Source: Sabellastarte sp. h YS-2021
Lineage: Eukaryota > Annelida > Polychaeta > Sabellida > Sabellidae
Assembly: GCA_964017235.1 (NCBI GenBank)
Contig: OZ024940.1
Location: 620,001 to 684,000, forward strand
Length of the DNA: 64,000 bases
Direction: 5' to 3'
A program made the translations under genes and the position numbers. The first letter of the stretch is position 1; every line of letters begins with the position of its first letter. The notes under the pieces were generated by a model, which was not told the DNA's origin, ran no database searches, and worked only from the letters and a program-made list of their open reading frames with translations. Positions 42,053 through 53,600 of this stretch are shown one piece after another.

Positions 42053-45000
42053 ATGGGGAATTTGTCATGCATACACACTAATACAGTTGCCTTACCACCG
42101 AGTACGCCAAATTTGGACGTTCCGAGGGACACCAATTTTTTTCCACCAATAGATAGAGGGGTCCAGTCTGAGTCTATACAATATAACAGGGTAGGGTCTA
42201 AAGACCTTAAATCGGCAGATATGACCAGAAACAGTATTTCCCATTGATTTTAAATGGGGAATTTGTCATACATGTGTAGATGCCTTACCACCGAGTACGC
42301 CAAATTTGGTCGTTCCGAGGGACACCAATTTTTTCCCACCAATAGATAGAGGGGTCCAGTCTGAGTCTATACAATATAACAGGGTAGGGTCTAAAGACCT
42401 TAAGTTGGCAGATATGAGCAGAAACAGTATTTCCCATTGATTTTAAATGGGGAATTTGTCATGCATACACACTAGTACAGTTGCCTTACCACCGAGTACA
42501 CTAAATTTGGACGTTCCGAGGGACACCAATTTTTTTCCACCAATAGATAGAGGGGTCCAGTCTGAGTCTATACAATATAACAGGGTAGGGTCTAAAGACC
42601 TTAATGTGGCAGATATGACCAGAAACAGTATTTCCCATTGATTTTAAATGGGGAATTTGTCATACATGTGTAGATGCCTTACCATCGAGTACGCCAAATT
42701 TGGTCGTTCCGAGGAACACCAATTTTTTTCCACCAATGGATGGAGGGGTTCAGTCTGAGTCTATACAATATAACAGGGTAGGGTCTAAAGACCTTAAGTT
42801 GGCAGATATGAGCAGAAACAGTATTTCCCATTGATTTTAAATGGGGAATTTGTCATGCATACACACTAGTACAGTTGCCTTACCACCGAGTACGCCAAAT
42901 TTGGTCGTTCCGAGGGACACCAATATTTTTCCACCAATAGATAGAGTGGTCCAGTCTGAGTCTATACAATATAACAGGGTAGGGTCTAAAGACCTTAAAT
43001 CGGCAGATATGAGCAGAAACAGTATTTCCCATTGATTTTAAATGGGGAATTTGTCATGCATACACACTAGTACAGTTGCCTTACCACCGAGTACGCCAAA
43101 TTTGGACGTTCCGAGGGACACCAATTTTTTTCCACCAATAGATAGAGGGGTCCAGTCTGAGTCTATACAATATAACAGGGTAGGGTCTAAAGACCTTAAT
43201 GTGGCAGATATGACCAGAAACAGTATTTCACATTGATTTTAAATGGGGAATTTGTCATACATATGTAGATGCCTTACCATCGAGTACGCCAAATTTGGTC
43301 GTTCCGAGGGACACCAATTTTTTTCCACCAATGGATGGAGGGGTCCAGTCTGAGTCTATACAATATAACAGGGTAGGGTCTAAAGACCTTAAGTTGGCAG
43401 ATATGAGCAGAAACAGTATTTCCCATTGATTTTAAATGGGGAATTTGTCATGCATACACACTAGTACAGTTGCCTTACCACCGAGTACGCCAAATTTGGT
43501 CGTTCCGAGGGACACCAATTTTTTTCCACCAATAGATAGAGTGGTCCAGTCTGAGTATATACAATATAACAGGGTAGGGTCTAAAGACCTTAAATCGGCA
43601 GATATGAGCAGAAACAGTATTTCCCATTGATTTTAAATGGGGAATTTGTCATGCATACACACTAGTACAGTTGCCTTACCACCGAGTACGCCAAATTTGG
43701 ACGTTCCGAGGGACACCAATTTTTTTCCACCAATAGATAGAGGGGTCCAGTCTGAGTCTATACAATATAACAGGGTAGGGTCTAAAGACCTTAATGTGGC
43801 AGATATGACCAGAAACAGTATTTCACATTGATTTTAAATGGGGAATTTGTCATACATGTGTAGATGCCTTACCATCGAGTACGCCAAATTTGGTCGTTCC
43901 GAGGGACACCAATTTTTTTCCACCAATGGATGGAGGGGTCCAGTCTGAGTCTATACAATATAACAGGGTAGGGTCTAAAGACCTTAAGTTGGCAGATATG
44001 AGCAGAAACAGCATTTCCCATTGATTTTAAATGGGGAATTTGTCATGCATACACACTAGTACAGTTGCCTTACCACCGAGTACGCCAAATTTGGACGTTC
44101 CGAGGGACACCAATTTTTTTCCACCAATAGATAGAGGGGTCCAGTCTGAGTCTATACAATATAACAGGGTAGGGTCTAAAGACCTTAATGTGGCAGATAT
44201 GAGCAGAAACAGTATTTCCCATTGATTTTAAATGGGGAATTTGTCATGCATACACACTAGTACAGTTGCCTTACCACCGAGTACGCCAAATTTGGACGTT
44301 CCGAGGGACACCAATTTTTTTCCACCAATAGATAGAGGGGTCCAGTCTGAGTCTATACAATATAACAGGGTAGGGTCTAAAGACCTTAAATCGGCAGATA
44401 TGACCAGAAACAGTATTTCCCATTGATTTTAAATGGGGAATTTGTCATACATGTGTAGATGCCTTACCACCGAGTACGCCAAATTTGGTCGTTCCGAGGG
44501 ACACCAATTTTTTCCCACCAATAGATAGAGGGGTCCAGTCTGAGTCTATACAATATAACAGGGTAGGGTCTAAAGACCTTAAGTTGGCAGATATGAGCAG
44601 AAACAGTATTTCCCATTGATTTTAAATGGGGAATTTGTCATGCATACACACTAGTACAGTTGCCTTACCACCGAGTACACTAAATTTGGACGTTCCGAGG
44701 GACACCAATTTTTTTCCACCAATAGATAGAGGGGTCCAGTCTGAGTCTATACAATATAACAGGGTAGGGTCTAAAGACCTTAATGTGGCAGATATGACCA
44801 GAAACAGTATTTCCCATTGATTTTAAATGGGGAATTTGTCATACATGTGTAGATGCCTTACCATCGAGTACGCCAAATTTGGTCGTTCCGAGGAACACCA
44901 ATTTTTTTCCACCAATGGATGGAGGGGTTCAGTCTGAGTCTATACAATATAACAGGGTAGGGTCTAAAGACCTTAAGTTGGCAGATATGAGCAGAAACAG

Positions 45001-45614
45001 TATTTCCCATTGATTTTAAATGGGGAATTTGTCATGCATACACACTAGTACAGTTGCCTTACCACCGAGTACGCCAAATTTGGTCGTTCCGAGGGACACC
45101 AATATTTTTCCACCAATAGATAGAGTGGTCCAGTCTGAGTCTATACAATATAACAGGGTAGGGTCTAAAGACCTTAAATCGGCAGATATGAGCAGAAACA
45201 GTATTTCCCATTGATTTTAAATGGGGAATTTGTCATGCATACACACTAGTACAGTTGCCTTACCACCGAGTACGCCAAATTTGGACGTTCCGAGGGACAC
45301 CAATTTTTTTCCACCAATAGATAGAGGGGTCCAGTCTGAGTCTATACAATATAACAGGGTAGGGTCTAAAGACCTTAATGTGGCAGATATGACCAGAAAC
45401 AGTATTTCACATTGATTTTAAATGGGGAATTTGTCATACATGTGTAGATGCCTTACCATCGAGTACGCCAAATTTGGTCGTTCCGAGGGACACCAATTTT
45501 TTTCCACCAATGGATGGAGGGGTCCAGTCTGAGTCTATACAATATAACAGGGTAGGGTCTAAAGACCTTAAGTTGGCAGATATGAGCAGAAACAGTATTT
45601 CCTATTGATTTCAA
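41852..45614 (+). repeat. HOR with 2,179-bp offset (11 monomers)
   Basis: Units at 41852-43435 recur at 44031-45614. Shared private markers are CAATATTTTTCC (42923 and 45102), GTACACTAAAT (42471 and 44650) and AGAGTGGTCC. The intervening 43436-44030 (L with GAGTATATACAA, L, S) is a copy of 37896-38490 and 41257-41851. No gene lies in this stretch. Confidence 0.85.
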
Positions 45615-47986
45615 ATAGGGAATTTGTCATGCATACACACTAGTACAGTTGCCTTACCACCGAGTACGCCACATTTGGTCGTTCCGAGGGACACCAATTT
45701 TTTTCCACCAATAGATAGAGGGGTCCAGTCTGAGTCTATACAATATAACAGGGTAGGGTCCAAAGACCTTAAATCGGCAGATATGAGCAGAAACAGTATT
45801 TCCCATTGATTTTAAATGGGGAATTTGTCATGCATACACACTAGTACAGTTGCCTTACCACCGAGTACGCCAAATTTGGACATTCCGAGGGACACCAATT
45901 TTTTTCCACCAATAGATAGAGGGGTCCAGTCTGAGTCTATACAATATAACAGGGTAGGGTCTAAAGATCTTAATGTGGCAGATATGACCAGAAACAGTAT
46001 TTCCCATTGATTTTAAATGGGGAATTTGTCATACATGTGTAGATACCTTACCATCGAGTACGCCAAATTTGGTCATTCCGAGGGACACCAATTTTTTTCC
46101 ACCAATGGATGGAGGGGTCCAGTCTGAGTCTATACAATACAACAGGGTAGGGTCTAAAGACCTTAAGTTGGCAGATATGAGCACAAACAGTATTTCCCAT
46201 TGATTTTAAATGGGGAATTTGTCATGCATACACACTAGTACAGTTGCCTTACCACCGAGTACGCCAAATTTGGACGTTCCGAGGGACACCAATTTTTTTC
46301 CACCAATAGATAGAGGGGTCCAGTCTGAGTCTATACAATATAACAGGGTAGGGTCTAAAGACCTTAATGTGGCAGATATGACCAGAAACAGTATTTCCCA
46401 TTGATTTTAAATGGGGAATTTGTCATACATGTGTAGATGCCTTACCATCGAGTACGACAAATTTGGTCGTTCCGAGGGACACCAATTTTTTTCCACCAAT
46501 GGATGGAGGGGTCCAGTCTCAGTCTATACAATATAACAGGGTAGGGTCTAAAGACCTTAAGTTGGCAGATATGAGCAGAAACAGTATTTCCCATTGATTT
46601 TAAATGGGGAATTTGTCATGCATACACACTAGTACAGTTGCCTTACCACCGAGTACGCCAAATTTGGACGTTCCGAGGGACACCAATTTTTTTCCACCAA
46701 TAGATAGAGGGGTCCAGTCTGAGTCTATACAATATAACAGGGTAGGGTCTAAAGACCTTAATGTGGCAGATATGACCAGAAACAGTATTTCCCATTGATT
46801 TTAAATGGGGAATTTGTCATACATGTGTAGATGCCTTACCATCGAGTACGACAAATTTGGTCGTTCCGAGGGACACCAATTTTTTTCCACCAATGGATGG
46901 AGGGGTCCAGTCTGAGTCTATACAATATAACAGGGTAGGGTCTAAAGACCTTAAGTTGGCAGATATGAGCAGAAACAGTATTTCCCATTGATTTTAAATG
47001 GGGAATTTGTCATGCATACACACTAGTACAGTTGCCTTACCACCGAGTACGCCAAATTTGGACGTTCCGAGGGACACCAATTTTTTTCCACCAATAGATA
47101 GAGGGGTCCAGTCTGAGTCTATACAATATAACAGGGTAGGGTCTAAAGACCTTAAGTTTGCAGATATGAGCAGAAACAGTATTTCCCATTGATTTTAAAT
47201 GGGGAATTTGTCATACATGTGTAGATGCCTTACCATCGAGTACGCCAAATTTGGTCGTTCCGAGGGACACCAATTTTTTTCCACCAATGGATGGAGGGGT
47301 CCAGTCTGAGTCTATACAATATAACAGGGTAGGGTCTAAAGACCTTAAGTTGGCAGATATGAGCAGAAACAGTATTTCCCATTGATTTTAAATGGGGAAT
47401 TTGTCATGCATACACACTAGTACAGTTGCCTTACCACCGAGTACGCCAAATTTGGACGTTCCGAGGGACACCAATTTTTTTCCACCAATAGATAGAGGGG
47501 TCCAGTCTGAGTCTATACAATTTAACAGGGTAGGGTCTAAAGACCTTAATGTGGCAGATATGAGCAGAAACAGTATTTCCCATTGATTTTAAATGGGGAA
47601 TTTGTCATGCATACACACTAGTACAGTTGCCTTACCACCGAGTACGCCAAATTTGGACGTTCCGAGGGACACCAATTTTTTTCCACCAATAGATAGAGGG
47701 GTCCAGTCTGAGTCTATACAATATAACAGGGTAGGGTCTAAAGACCTTAAATCGGCAGATATGACCAGAAACAGTATTTCCCATTGATTTTAAATGGGGA
47801 ATTTGTCATACATGTGTAGATGCCTTACCACCGAGTACGCCAAATTTGGTCGTTCCGAGGGACACCAATTTTTTCCCACCAATAGATAGAGGGGTCCAGT
47901 CTGAGTCTATACAATATAACAGGGTAGGGTCTAAAGACCTTAAGTTGGCAGATATGAGCAGAAACAGTATTTCCCATTGATTTTAA
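45615..47986 (+). repeat. Copy of 35130-37501 displaced by 10,485 bp
   Basis: This 2,372-bp stretch repeats the end of HOR unit C copy 1 and the start of copy 2. It includes the rare CGCCACATTT (45666 against 35181), the CCTATT/AATAGG junction, GGGTCCAAAG and GGACATTCCG. The displacement equals three 3,361-bp units plus two L monomers (402 bp). No gene lies in this stretch. Confidence 0.82.
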
Positions 47987-50165
47987 ATGGGGAATTTGTC
48001 ATGCATACACACTAGTACAGTTGCCTTACCACCGAGTACACTAAATTTGGACGTTCCGAGGGACACCAATTTTTTTCCACCAATAGATAGAGGGGTCCAG
48101 TCTGAGTCTATACAATATAACAGGGTAGGGTCTAAAGACCTTAATGTGGCAGATATGACCAGAAACAGTATTTCCCATTGATTTTAAATGGGGAATTTGT
48201 CATACATGTGTAGATGCCTTACCATCGAGTACGCCAAATTTGGTCGTTCCGAGGAACACCAATTTTTTTCCACCAATGGATGGAGGGGTTCAGTCTGAGT
48301 CTATACAATATAACAGGGTAGGGTCTAAAGACCTTAAGTTGGCAGATATGAGCAGAAACAGTATTTCCCATTGATTTTAAATGGGGAATTTGTCATGCAT
48401 ACACACTAGTACAGTTGCCTTACCACCGAGTACGCCAAATTTGGTCGTTCCGAGGGACACCAATATTTTTCCACCAATAGATAGAGTGGTCCAGTCTGAG
48501 TCTATACAATATAACAGGGTAGGGTCTAAAGACCTTAAGTTGGCAGATATGAGCAGAAACAGTATTTCCCATTGATTTTAAATGGGGAATTTGTCATGCA
48601 TACACACTAGTACAGTTGCCTTACCACCGAGTACGCCAAATTTGGACGTTCCGAGGGACACCAATTTTTTTCCACCAATAGATAGAGGGGTCCAGTCTGA
48701 GTCTATACAATATAACAGGGTAGGGTCTAAAGACCTTAAGTTTGCAGATATGAGCAGAAACAGTATTTCCCATTGATTTTAAATGGGGAATTTGTCATAC
48801 ATGTGTAGATGCCTTACCATCGAGTACGCCAAATTTGGTCGTTCCGAGGGACACCAATTTTTTTCCACCAATGGATGGAGGGGTCCAGTCTGAGTCTATA
48901 CAATATAACAGGGTAGGGTCTAAAGACCTTAAGTTGGCAGATATGAGCAGAAACAGTATTTCCCATTGATTTTAAATGGGGAATTTGTCATGCATACACA
49001 CTAGTACAGTTGCCTTACCACCGAGTACGCCAAATTTGGACGTTCCGAGGGACACCAATTTTTTTCCACCAATAGATAGAGGGGTCCAGTCTGAGTCTAT
49101 ACAATTTAACAGGGTAGGGTCTAAAGACCTTAATGTGGCAGATATGAGCAGAAACAGTATTTCCCATTGATTTTAAATGGGGAATTTGTCATGCATACAC
49201 ACTAGTACAGTTGCCTTACCACCGAGTACGCCAAATTTGGACGTTCCGAGGGACACCAATTTTTTTCCACCAATAGATAGAGGGGTCCAGTCTGAGTCTA
49301 TACAATATAACAGGGTAGGGTCTAAAGACCTTAAATCGGCAGATATGACCAGAAACAGTATTTCCCATTGATTTTAAATGGGGAATTTGTCATACATGTG
49401 TAGATGCCTTACCACCGAGTTCGCCAAATTTGGTCGTTCCGAGGGACACCAATTTTTTCCCACCAATAGATAGAGGGGTCCAGTCTGAGTCTATACAATA
49501 TAACAGGGTAGGGTCTAAAGACCTTAAGTTGGCAGATATGAGCAGAAACAGTATTTCCCATTGATTTTAAATGGGGAATTTGTCATGCATACACACTAGT
49601 ACAGTTGCCTTACCACCGAGTACACTAAATTTGGACGTTCCGAGGGACACCAATTTTTTTCCACCAATAGATAGAGGGGTCCAGTCTGAGTCTATACAAT
49701 ATAACAGGGTAGGGTCTAAAGACCTTAATGTGGCAGATATGACCAGAAACAGTATTTCCCATTGATTTTAAATGGGGAATTTGTCATACATGTGTAGATG
49801 CCTTACCATCGAGTACGCCAAATTTGGTCGTTCCGAGGAACACCAATTTTTTTCCACCAATGGATGGAGGGGTTCAGTCTGAGTCTATACAATATAACAG
49901 GGTAGGGTCTAAAGACCTTAAGTTGGCAGATATGAGCAGAAACAGTATTTCCCATTGATTTTAAATGGGGAATTTGTCATGCATACACACTAGTACAGTT
50001 GCCTTACCACCGAGTACGCCAAATTTGGTCGTTCCGAGGGACACCAATATTTTTCCACCAATAGATAGAGTGGTCCAGTCTGAGTCTATACAATATAACA
50101 GGGTAGGGTCTAAAGACCTTAAATCGGCAGATATGACCAGAAACAGTATTTCCCATTGATTTTAA
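47392..50165 (+). repeat. HOR with 1,584-bp offset (8 monomers: 5 L + 3 S)
   Basis: The order L L S L S L L S at 47392-48975 recurs from 48976. Both copies carry the private CAATTTAACAGG (47518 and 49102), GTACACTAAAT (48011 and 49595) and CAATATTTTTCC. The match ends in the monomer at 49965, whose tail is AAATCGGCAGATATGACC rather than AAGTTGGCAGATATGAGC. No gene lies in this stretch. Confidence 0.85.
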
Positions 50166-50309
50166 ATGGGGAATTTGTCATGCATACACACTAGTACAGT
50201 TGCCTTACCACCGAGTACGCCAAATTTGGACGTTCCGAGGGACACCAATTTTTTTCCACCAATAGATAGAGGGGTCCAGTCTGAGTCTATACAATATAAC
50301 AGGGTAGGG

Positions 50310-50323
50310 TCTAAAGACCTTAA
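50310..50323 (+). repeat. Target-site duplication, left copy (14 bp)
   Basis: TCTAAAGACCTTAA directly precedes the SINE and is repeated exactly at its 3' end. It is ordinary satellite sequence, so the left copy by itself is not distinctive. The repeated match after the A-rich tail is the mark of target-primed insertion. Confidence 0.93.
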
Positions 50324-50335
50324 AGGGGGCCACGG

Positions 50336-50346
50336 TGGTAGAGTGG
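50336..50346 (+). promoter_or_regulatory. Pol III A box of the SINE
   Basis: TGGTAGAGTGG fits the tRNA A-box pattern (TRGYNNANNGG). It lies about 12 bases inside the element, as in type 2 internal promoters. Whether it still drives transcription within a satellite block cannot be seen. Confidence 0.8.
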
Positions 50347-50377
50347 TAACACTCTTGCCTCCCACCTCTGAGGCCGG

Positions 50378-50388
50378 GGTTCGATCCC
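50378..50388 (+). promoter_or_regulatory. Pol III B box of the SINE
   Basis: GGTTCGATCCC is a near-consensus B box, 42 bases downstream of the A box start to start. It sits in a five-pair T-arm stem (CGGGG at 50375-50379 with CCCCG at 50386-50390). The loop has six bases, one fewer than a normal tRNA. Confidence 0.87.
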
Positions 50389-50413
50389 CGTCAAGGCCTT
50401 ATGTGGGAAAGCT

Positions 50414-50499
50414 GGTAGTTGCTTGCCGTTGGTCGGCAGTTTACAGTACAGAACCCTAGCGAACTATATGTACTGGTTTCCTCTGCCCTTCCAACTACC
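50414..50499 (+). repeat. Nested inverted repeats in the SINE body
   Basis: Three complementary pairs nest without crossing. The outer pair is GGTAGTTG (50414-50421) with CAACTACC (50492-50499). Inside it are TGCCG (50424-50428) with CGGCA (50434-50438), and CAGTACA (50444-50450) with TGTACTG (50469-50475). The RNA could fold as two hairpins closed by one stem. The pairings are read directly; that they form in the transcript is inference. Confidence 0.6.
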
Positions 50500-50544
50500 C
50501 GTCGTGATATGACCTGTACAGTGTTGAAAGCGACGTAAAACCCC

Positions 50545-50567
50545 AAATAAATAAATAAATAAATAAA
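50545..50567 (+). repeat. (AAAT)n simple tail of the SINE
   Basis: Five AAAT units and a final AAA end the element. Short tandem tails of this kind are common at the 3' end of SINEs mobilised by LINEs that recognise a specific 3' end rather than a long poly(A). Confidence 0.9.
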
Positions 50568-50581
50568 TCTAAAGACCTTAA
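50568..50581 (+). repeat. Target-site duplication, right copy (14 bp)
   Basis: TCTAAAGACCTTAA follows the (AAAT)n tail and restores the satellite phase. The first T could equally belong to the last AAAT, so the boundary is uncertain by one base. Confidence 0.93.
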
Positions 50582-50624
50582 TGTGGCAGATATGACCAGA
50601 AACAGTATTTCACATTGATTTTAA

Positions 50625-53600
50625 ATGGGGAATTTGTCATACATGTGTAGATGCCTTACCATCGAGTACGCCAAATTTGGTCGTTCCGAGGGACACCAAT
50701 TTTTTTCCACCAATGGATGGAGGGGTCCAGTCTGAGTCTATACAATATAACAGGGTAGGGTCTAAAGACCTTAAGTTGGCAGATATGAGCAGAAACAGTA
50801 TTTCCTATTGATTTCAAATAGGGAATTTGTCATGCATACACACTAGTACAGTTGCCTTACCACCGAGTACGCCAAATTTGGTCGTTCCGAGGGACACCAA
50901 TTTTTTTCCACCAATAGATAGAGGGGTCCAGTCTGAGTCTATACAATATAACAGGGTAGGGTCCAAAGACCTTAAATCGGCAGATATGAGCAGAAACAGT
51001 ATTTCCCATTGATTTTAAATGGGGAATTTGTCATGCATACACACTAGTACAGTTGCCTTACCACCGAGTACGCCAAATTTGGACATTCCGAGGGACACCA
51101 ATTTTTTTCCACCAATAGATAGAGGGGTCCAGTCTGAGTCTATACAATATAACAGGGTAGGGTCTAAAGATCTTAATGTGGCAGATATGACCATAAACAG
51201 TATTTCCCATTGATTTTAAATGGGGAATTTGTCATACATGTGTAGATACCTTACCATCGAGTACGCCAAATTTGGTCATTCCGAGGGACACCAATTTTTT
51301 TCCACCAATGGATGGAGGGGTCCAGTCTGAGTCTATACAATACAACAGGGTAGGGTCTAAAGACCTTAAGTTGGCAGATATGAGCACAAACAGTATTTCC
51401 CATTGATTTTAAATGGGGAATTTGTCATGCATACACACTAGTACAGTTGCCTTACCACCGAGTACGCCAAATTTGGACGTTCCGAGGGACACCAATTTTT
51501 TTCCACCAATAGATAGAGGGGTCCAGTCTGAGTCTATACAATATAACAGGGTAGGGTCTAAAGACCTTAATGTGGCAGATATGACCAGAAACAGTATTTC
51601 CCATTGATTTTAAATGGGGAATTTGTCATACATGTGTAGATGCCTTACCATCGAGTACGACAAATTTGGTCGTTCCGAGGGACACCAATTTTTTTCCACC
51701 AATGGATGGAGGGGTCCAGTCTCAGTCTATACAATATAACAGGGTAGGGTCTAAAGACCTTAAGTTGGCAGATATGAGCAGAAACAGTATTTCCCATTGA
51801 TTTTAAATGGGGAATTTGTCATGCATACACACTAGTACAGTTGCCTTACCACCGAGTACGCCAAATTTGGACGTTCCGAGGGACACCAATTTTTTTCCAC
51901 CAATAGATAGAGGGGTCCAGTCTGAGTCTATACAATATAACAGGGTAGGGTCTAAAGACCTTAATGTGGCAGATATGACCAGAAACAGTATTTCCCATTG
52001 ATTTTAAATGGGGAATTTGTCATACATGTGTAGATGCCTTACCATCGAGTACGACAAATTTGGTCGTTCCGAGGGACACCAATTTTTTTCCACCAATGGA
52101 TGGAGGGGTCCAGTCTGAGTCTATACAATATAACAGGGTAGGGTCTAAAGACCTTAAGTTGGCAGATATGAGCAGAAACAGTATTTCCCATTGATTTTAA
52201 ATGGGGAATTTGTCATGCATACACACTAGTACAGTTGCCTTACCACCGAGTACGCCAAATTTGGACGTTCCGAGGGACACCAATTTTTTTCCACCAATAG
52301 ATAGAGGGGTCCAGTCTGAGTCTATACAATATAACAGGGTAGGGTCTAAAGACCTTAAATCGGCAGATATGAGCAGAAACAGTATTTCCCATTGATTTTA
52401 AATGGGGAATTTGTCATACATGTGTAGATGCCTTACCATCGAGTACGCCAAATTTGGTCGTTCCGAGGGACACCAATTTTTTTCCACCAATGGATGGAGG
52501 GGTCCAGTCTGAGTCTATACAATATAACAGGGTAGGGTCTAAAGACCTTAAGTTGGCAGATATGAGCAGAAACAGTATTTCCCATTGATTTTAAATGGGG
52601 AATTTGTCATGCATACACACTAGTACAGTTGCCTTACCACCGAGTACGCCAAATTTGGTCGTTCCGAGGGACACCAATTTTTTTCCACCAATAGATAGAA
52701 GGGTCCAGTCTGAGTCTATACAATATAACAGGGTAGGGTCTAAAGATCTTAATGTGGCAGATATGACCAGAAACAGTATTTCCCATTGATTTTAAATGGG
52801 GAATTTGTCATACATGTGTAGATACCTTACCATCGAGTACGCCAAATTTGGTCGTTCCGAGGGACACCAATTTTTTTCCACCAATGGATGGAGGGGTCCA
52901 GTCTGAGTCTATACAATACAACAGGGTAGGGTCTAAAGACCTTAAGTTGGCAGATATGAGCACAAACAGTATTTCCCATTGATTTTAAATGGGGAATTTG
53001 TCATGCATACACACTAGCACAGTTGCCTTACCACCGAGTACGCCAAATTTGGACGTTCCGAGGGACACCAATTTTTTTCCACCAATAGATAGAGGGGTCC
53101 AGTCTGAGTCTATACAATACAACAGGGTAGGGTCTAAAGACCTTAAGTTGGCAGATATGAGCAGAAACAGTATTTCCTATTGATTTCAAATAGGGAATTT
53201 GTCATGCATACACACTAGTACAGTTGCCTTACCACCGAGTACGCCAAATTTGGTCGTTCCGAGGGACACCAATTTTTTTCCACCAATAGATAGAGGGGTC
53301 CAGTCTGAGTCTATACAATATAACAGGGTAGGGTCCAAAGACCTTAAATCGGCAGATATGAGCAGAAACAGTATTTCCCATTGATTTTAAATGGGGAATT
53401 TGTCATGCATACACACTAGTACAGTTGCCTTACCACCGAGTACGCCAAATTTGGACATTCCGAGGGACACCAATTTTTTCCACCAATAGATAGAGGGGTC
53501 CAGTCTGAGTCTATACAATATAACAGGGTAGGGTCTAAAGATCTTAATGTGGCAGATATGACTAGAAACAGTATTTCCCATTGATTTTAAATGGGGAATT

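Larger units (their letters stand above)
50324..50567 (+). mobile_element. tRNA-derived SINE, 244 bp, mollusc-type
   Basis: This is a complete-looking short interspersed element with three parts. The tRNA-related head (about 50325-50401) has an A box, a B box, remnants of an acceptor stem (GGGGCC at 50326-50331 can pair with GGCCTT at 50395-50400 using two G-U pairs) and an anticodon-loop stretch CTCCCAC as in tRNA-Gly(CCC). The tRNA-unrelated body (about 50402-50544) ends in GTTGAAAGCGACGTAAAAC. The tail is (AAAT)n. SINEs are transcribed by RNA polymerase III and copied by the reverse transcriptase of a partner LINE. No partner is visible here. The body end resembles SINEs I recall from bivalves and other molluscs, but I cannot name the family. 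Perfect flanking duplications argue for a fairly recent insertion. Confidence 0.93.
50166..50624 (+). repeat. L monomer interrupted by a SINE
   Basis: Removing the 244-bp insert and one 14-bp duplicate leaves exactly 201 bp. The left part (50166-50323) and right part (50568-50624) together match the AATGTGGCA / TTTCACATTG subtype seen at 45221 and 43042. No satellite bases are lost or rearranged. A 97-codon open frame that runs from this monomer into the SINE (50166-50459) is a chance fusion. Confidence 0.95.

Noticed and set aside
50310-50323. L1-type TT/AAAA endonuclease target at the SINE insertion
   Set aside because: The 5' boundary of the duplication reads GGG/TCTAAAG, which does not fit the L1 consensus on either strand.
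50325-50401. Genuine tRNA-Gly gene
   Set aside because: The A and B boxes and a CTCCCAC loop are present, but the stems are degenerate, the T loop is one base short, and the sequence continues into a SINE body with an (AAAT)n tail and target-site duplications.
50166-50459. 97-codon open frame across satellite and SINE
   Set aside because: It is a chance read-through from the monomer frame into the tRNA-like head of the SINE.
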